Of a DNA stretch of 64,000 nucleotides, positions 62,695 to 64,000 are shown piece after piece. How positions within the stretch are numbered: position 1 is the first letter of the stretch; each line of letters starts with the position of its first letter. The DNA lies in NCBI GenBank assembly GCA_905221605.1, contig CAJNDS010002745.1, forward strand, positions 294,501-358,500, in the 5' to 3' direction. Source of the DNA: Symbiodinium natans. Its lineage: Eukaryota; Sar; Dinophyceae; Suessiales; Symbiodiniaceae. Both the position numbers and the translations under genes were made by a program. Under the pieces are notes generated by a model that was not told the origin of the DNA, searched no databases, and saw nothing but the letters and a program-made list of their open reading frames with translations.

Positions 62695-63917
62695 TCACCT
62701 TTTCCGTCCTTGGAGGTAGCGGGCCTTTGCCACGTGTGTCTTGTAGGAGTCCGAGACCGGGGGTGTGCGCCCTTCACCCCCCTGTGGGTCTTTAAGGCTG
62801 ACTCGGCCTTGATGCGAGCGTTTCACTCCTCTATAAGATCCTTCTTTGTCTGCCATGACCGGCTCGTTCATTGGCAGGTCTTGCTGCAAAGCTGTGTAGG
62901 AGTCAGTCCATGCGCCGACTCGCTCCTCCGCAATGGCTAGCCTTGAGCTAAGCTCTCCTTTCGAGAGGTCCCCTATGAAGTAATCTGCCTCATCCGAGAG
63001 CTGCTCGGGCAGGGGGATCATCCATACGCTCATCGTGGCCGTCAGTCGTAATCCCTGCTGCTTTCGCACTGGCTGCTTAGGAGTCTCCTTGGGTCTCGGC
63101 AATCCAGCCTTCTGGATAGACGCCTTAGCGACAACAAGGGAAGATGGAGGGATCTTCTCCTTCTGAGTGAATGTCTGAATGTCGCATGGACAAAACCCTT
63201 ACTGTCTTCGGCCGTGTTCTTCACGGCTTTCTTGAACTCTGCCTGACGGCGAGCTGCGTGACCTTTGTTCCGTGGAGGCATTCTTCACACGTCCCCTTGC
63301 AGGAATTCTTGCCGGACTTCCAGCTTTCTCCAGCCAGTGATCTGGACACCAACGTGGTATTTGTAAATCTCGTCGTTCGACGGGTGACACCACAGCATGG
63401 GGATGACTCCAACAACGAGGACTCCAACAACGAATGTCTCCCCACGCCGGACGATATTCGTTCCGTTGCGTTTTGCTGGAGGGGCTCGTCGGTGGGTACT
63501 CTGCCTATGTTCCTTATGGCCTCCTCAAATTTCCATCCGCAGCCTTTAATATGCACGGACATACGGGGCTCACAGGGCCGACCCGAAGATTTTCTCCCGG
63601 CGATCTGCAGCGGCGACACGCATAGCCAAGAGTTCTGCGGGTACTCGCTGCGTCAAGCTCCCCTGTTTGGGGGCTGCAGGCCTCTGATCTCAAATCCGTC
63701 TTGATCGGACAACCCAGCGATGACCTGGGATGTGGTCCGAGGGTTGTCGTCCGAATGCCGTAATGCATTGGGGTTGCTTGCCATACGTCACGCCAAGTGA
63801 GAGATCAATGGCCAACAATCCACTATCATGAGTGCGATGAAGCTTTAACTCGAGTCTATGCTCGGGGTTGTTGGTAAGGCTTACGAATGCTCGTCCCTCA
63901 TGCACGACCTTAGTCAA
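62695..63917 (-). pseudogene. Further frame-shifted ORFs, unknown
   Basis: ORFs 63,102-62,695 (135 codons, LPEQLSDEADYFIGDLSKGE then LSSRLAIAEERVGAWTDSY), 63,281-63,042, 63,619-63,221 and 63,917-63,690 overlap in changing frames on the minus strand. A basic stretch (PPRNKGHAARRQAEFKKAVK) near 63,280 and the acidic/helical part suggest one original gag-like or hypothetical protein, but I recognise no domain. The overlapping 177-codon plus-strand ORF (63,171-63,704) is an alternative. The block continues past the window end. Confidence 0.35.
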
Positions 63918-64000
63918 GCGGAGCTTTGCCTGTGCATGGATAGATAATAGAAGCGGGGTATTCTCGTGGATCTCATGAGAATCCAGGTAGCCTTCTACCT

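Overview
This window reads as nuclear DNA of a photosynthetic dinoflagellate. The evidence is: very large amounts of dispersed plant/dinoflagellate-type telomere heptamer (TTTAGGG/CCCTAAA) outside any telomere; GC-rich genes cut into tiny exons; introns that mostly start with GC and end in AG followed by G; a possible spliced-leader-type acceptor abutting two start codons; and exons of a chlorophyll a/c-type light-harvesting protein. The genus cannot be fixed from sequence alone (Suessiales/Symbiodiniaceae or Prorocentrales are candidates). Most of the 64 kb is repeats. Genes appear as short unique islands between repeat arrays, and long open reading frames find only a small part of them.

Layout. 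1-4,070: telomere-like arrays, a few exon-like islands and small inverted-repeat elements. 4,075-9,990: a non-LTR (LINE) retrotransposon on the minus strand with APE-type endonuclease, reverse transcriptase and a C-terminal zinc knuckle, broken by one frameshift; its 3' side lies directly against TTTAGGG repeats. 10,421-12,315: an unrecognised minus-strand multi-exon gene. 12.4-15.3 kb: AT-richer repeats and palindrome arrays. 15.4-18.8 kb: exon-like islands. 18,836-22,689 and 24,585-26,956: two minus-strand paralogous genes for a double-length aquaporin (four NPA motifs). Their last three exons (49, 72 and 42-48 nt) lie inside telomere-like repeats. 28.5-31.1 kb: a second unrecognised minus-strand gene. 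31.9-36 kb: transposon-like elements and islands. 36.1-47.9 kb: three minus-strand exons of an aspartyl/asparaginyl beta-hydroxylase-like protein, with other islands, a tandemly duplicated exon cluster (37.4-38.4 kb) and three satellite families (41.8-45.8 kb) between them. 48-55.6 kb: islands, short inverted-repeat elements and hairpin arrays. 56,428-60,195: seven exons of a light-harvesting protein. 61.4-63.9 kb: a block without telomere-like repeats, with overlapping frame-shifted minus-strand ORFs.

Fourteen introns can be fixed because homology supports both sides. Eleven begin GC, two GT and one GA; twelve of fourteen acceptors are AG|G. Several introns are flanked by short direct repeats such as AGG or AGGC, as left by introner-like insertion. 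I saw no rRNA, tRNA or CRISPR. The recognised genes (membrane channel, plastid antenna, 2-oxoglutarate hydroxylase) do not form one pathway; the common theme is gene structure and repeat invasion.
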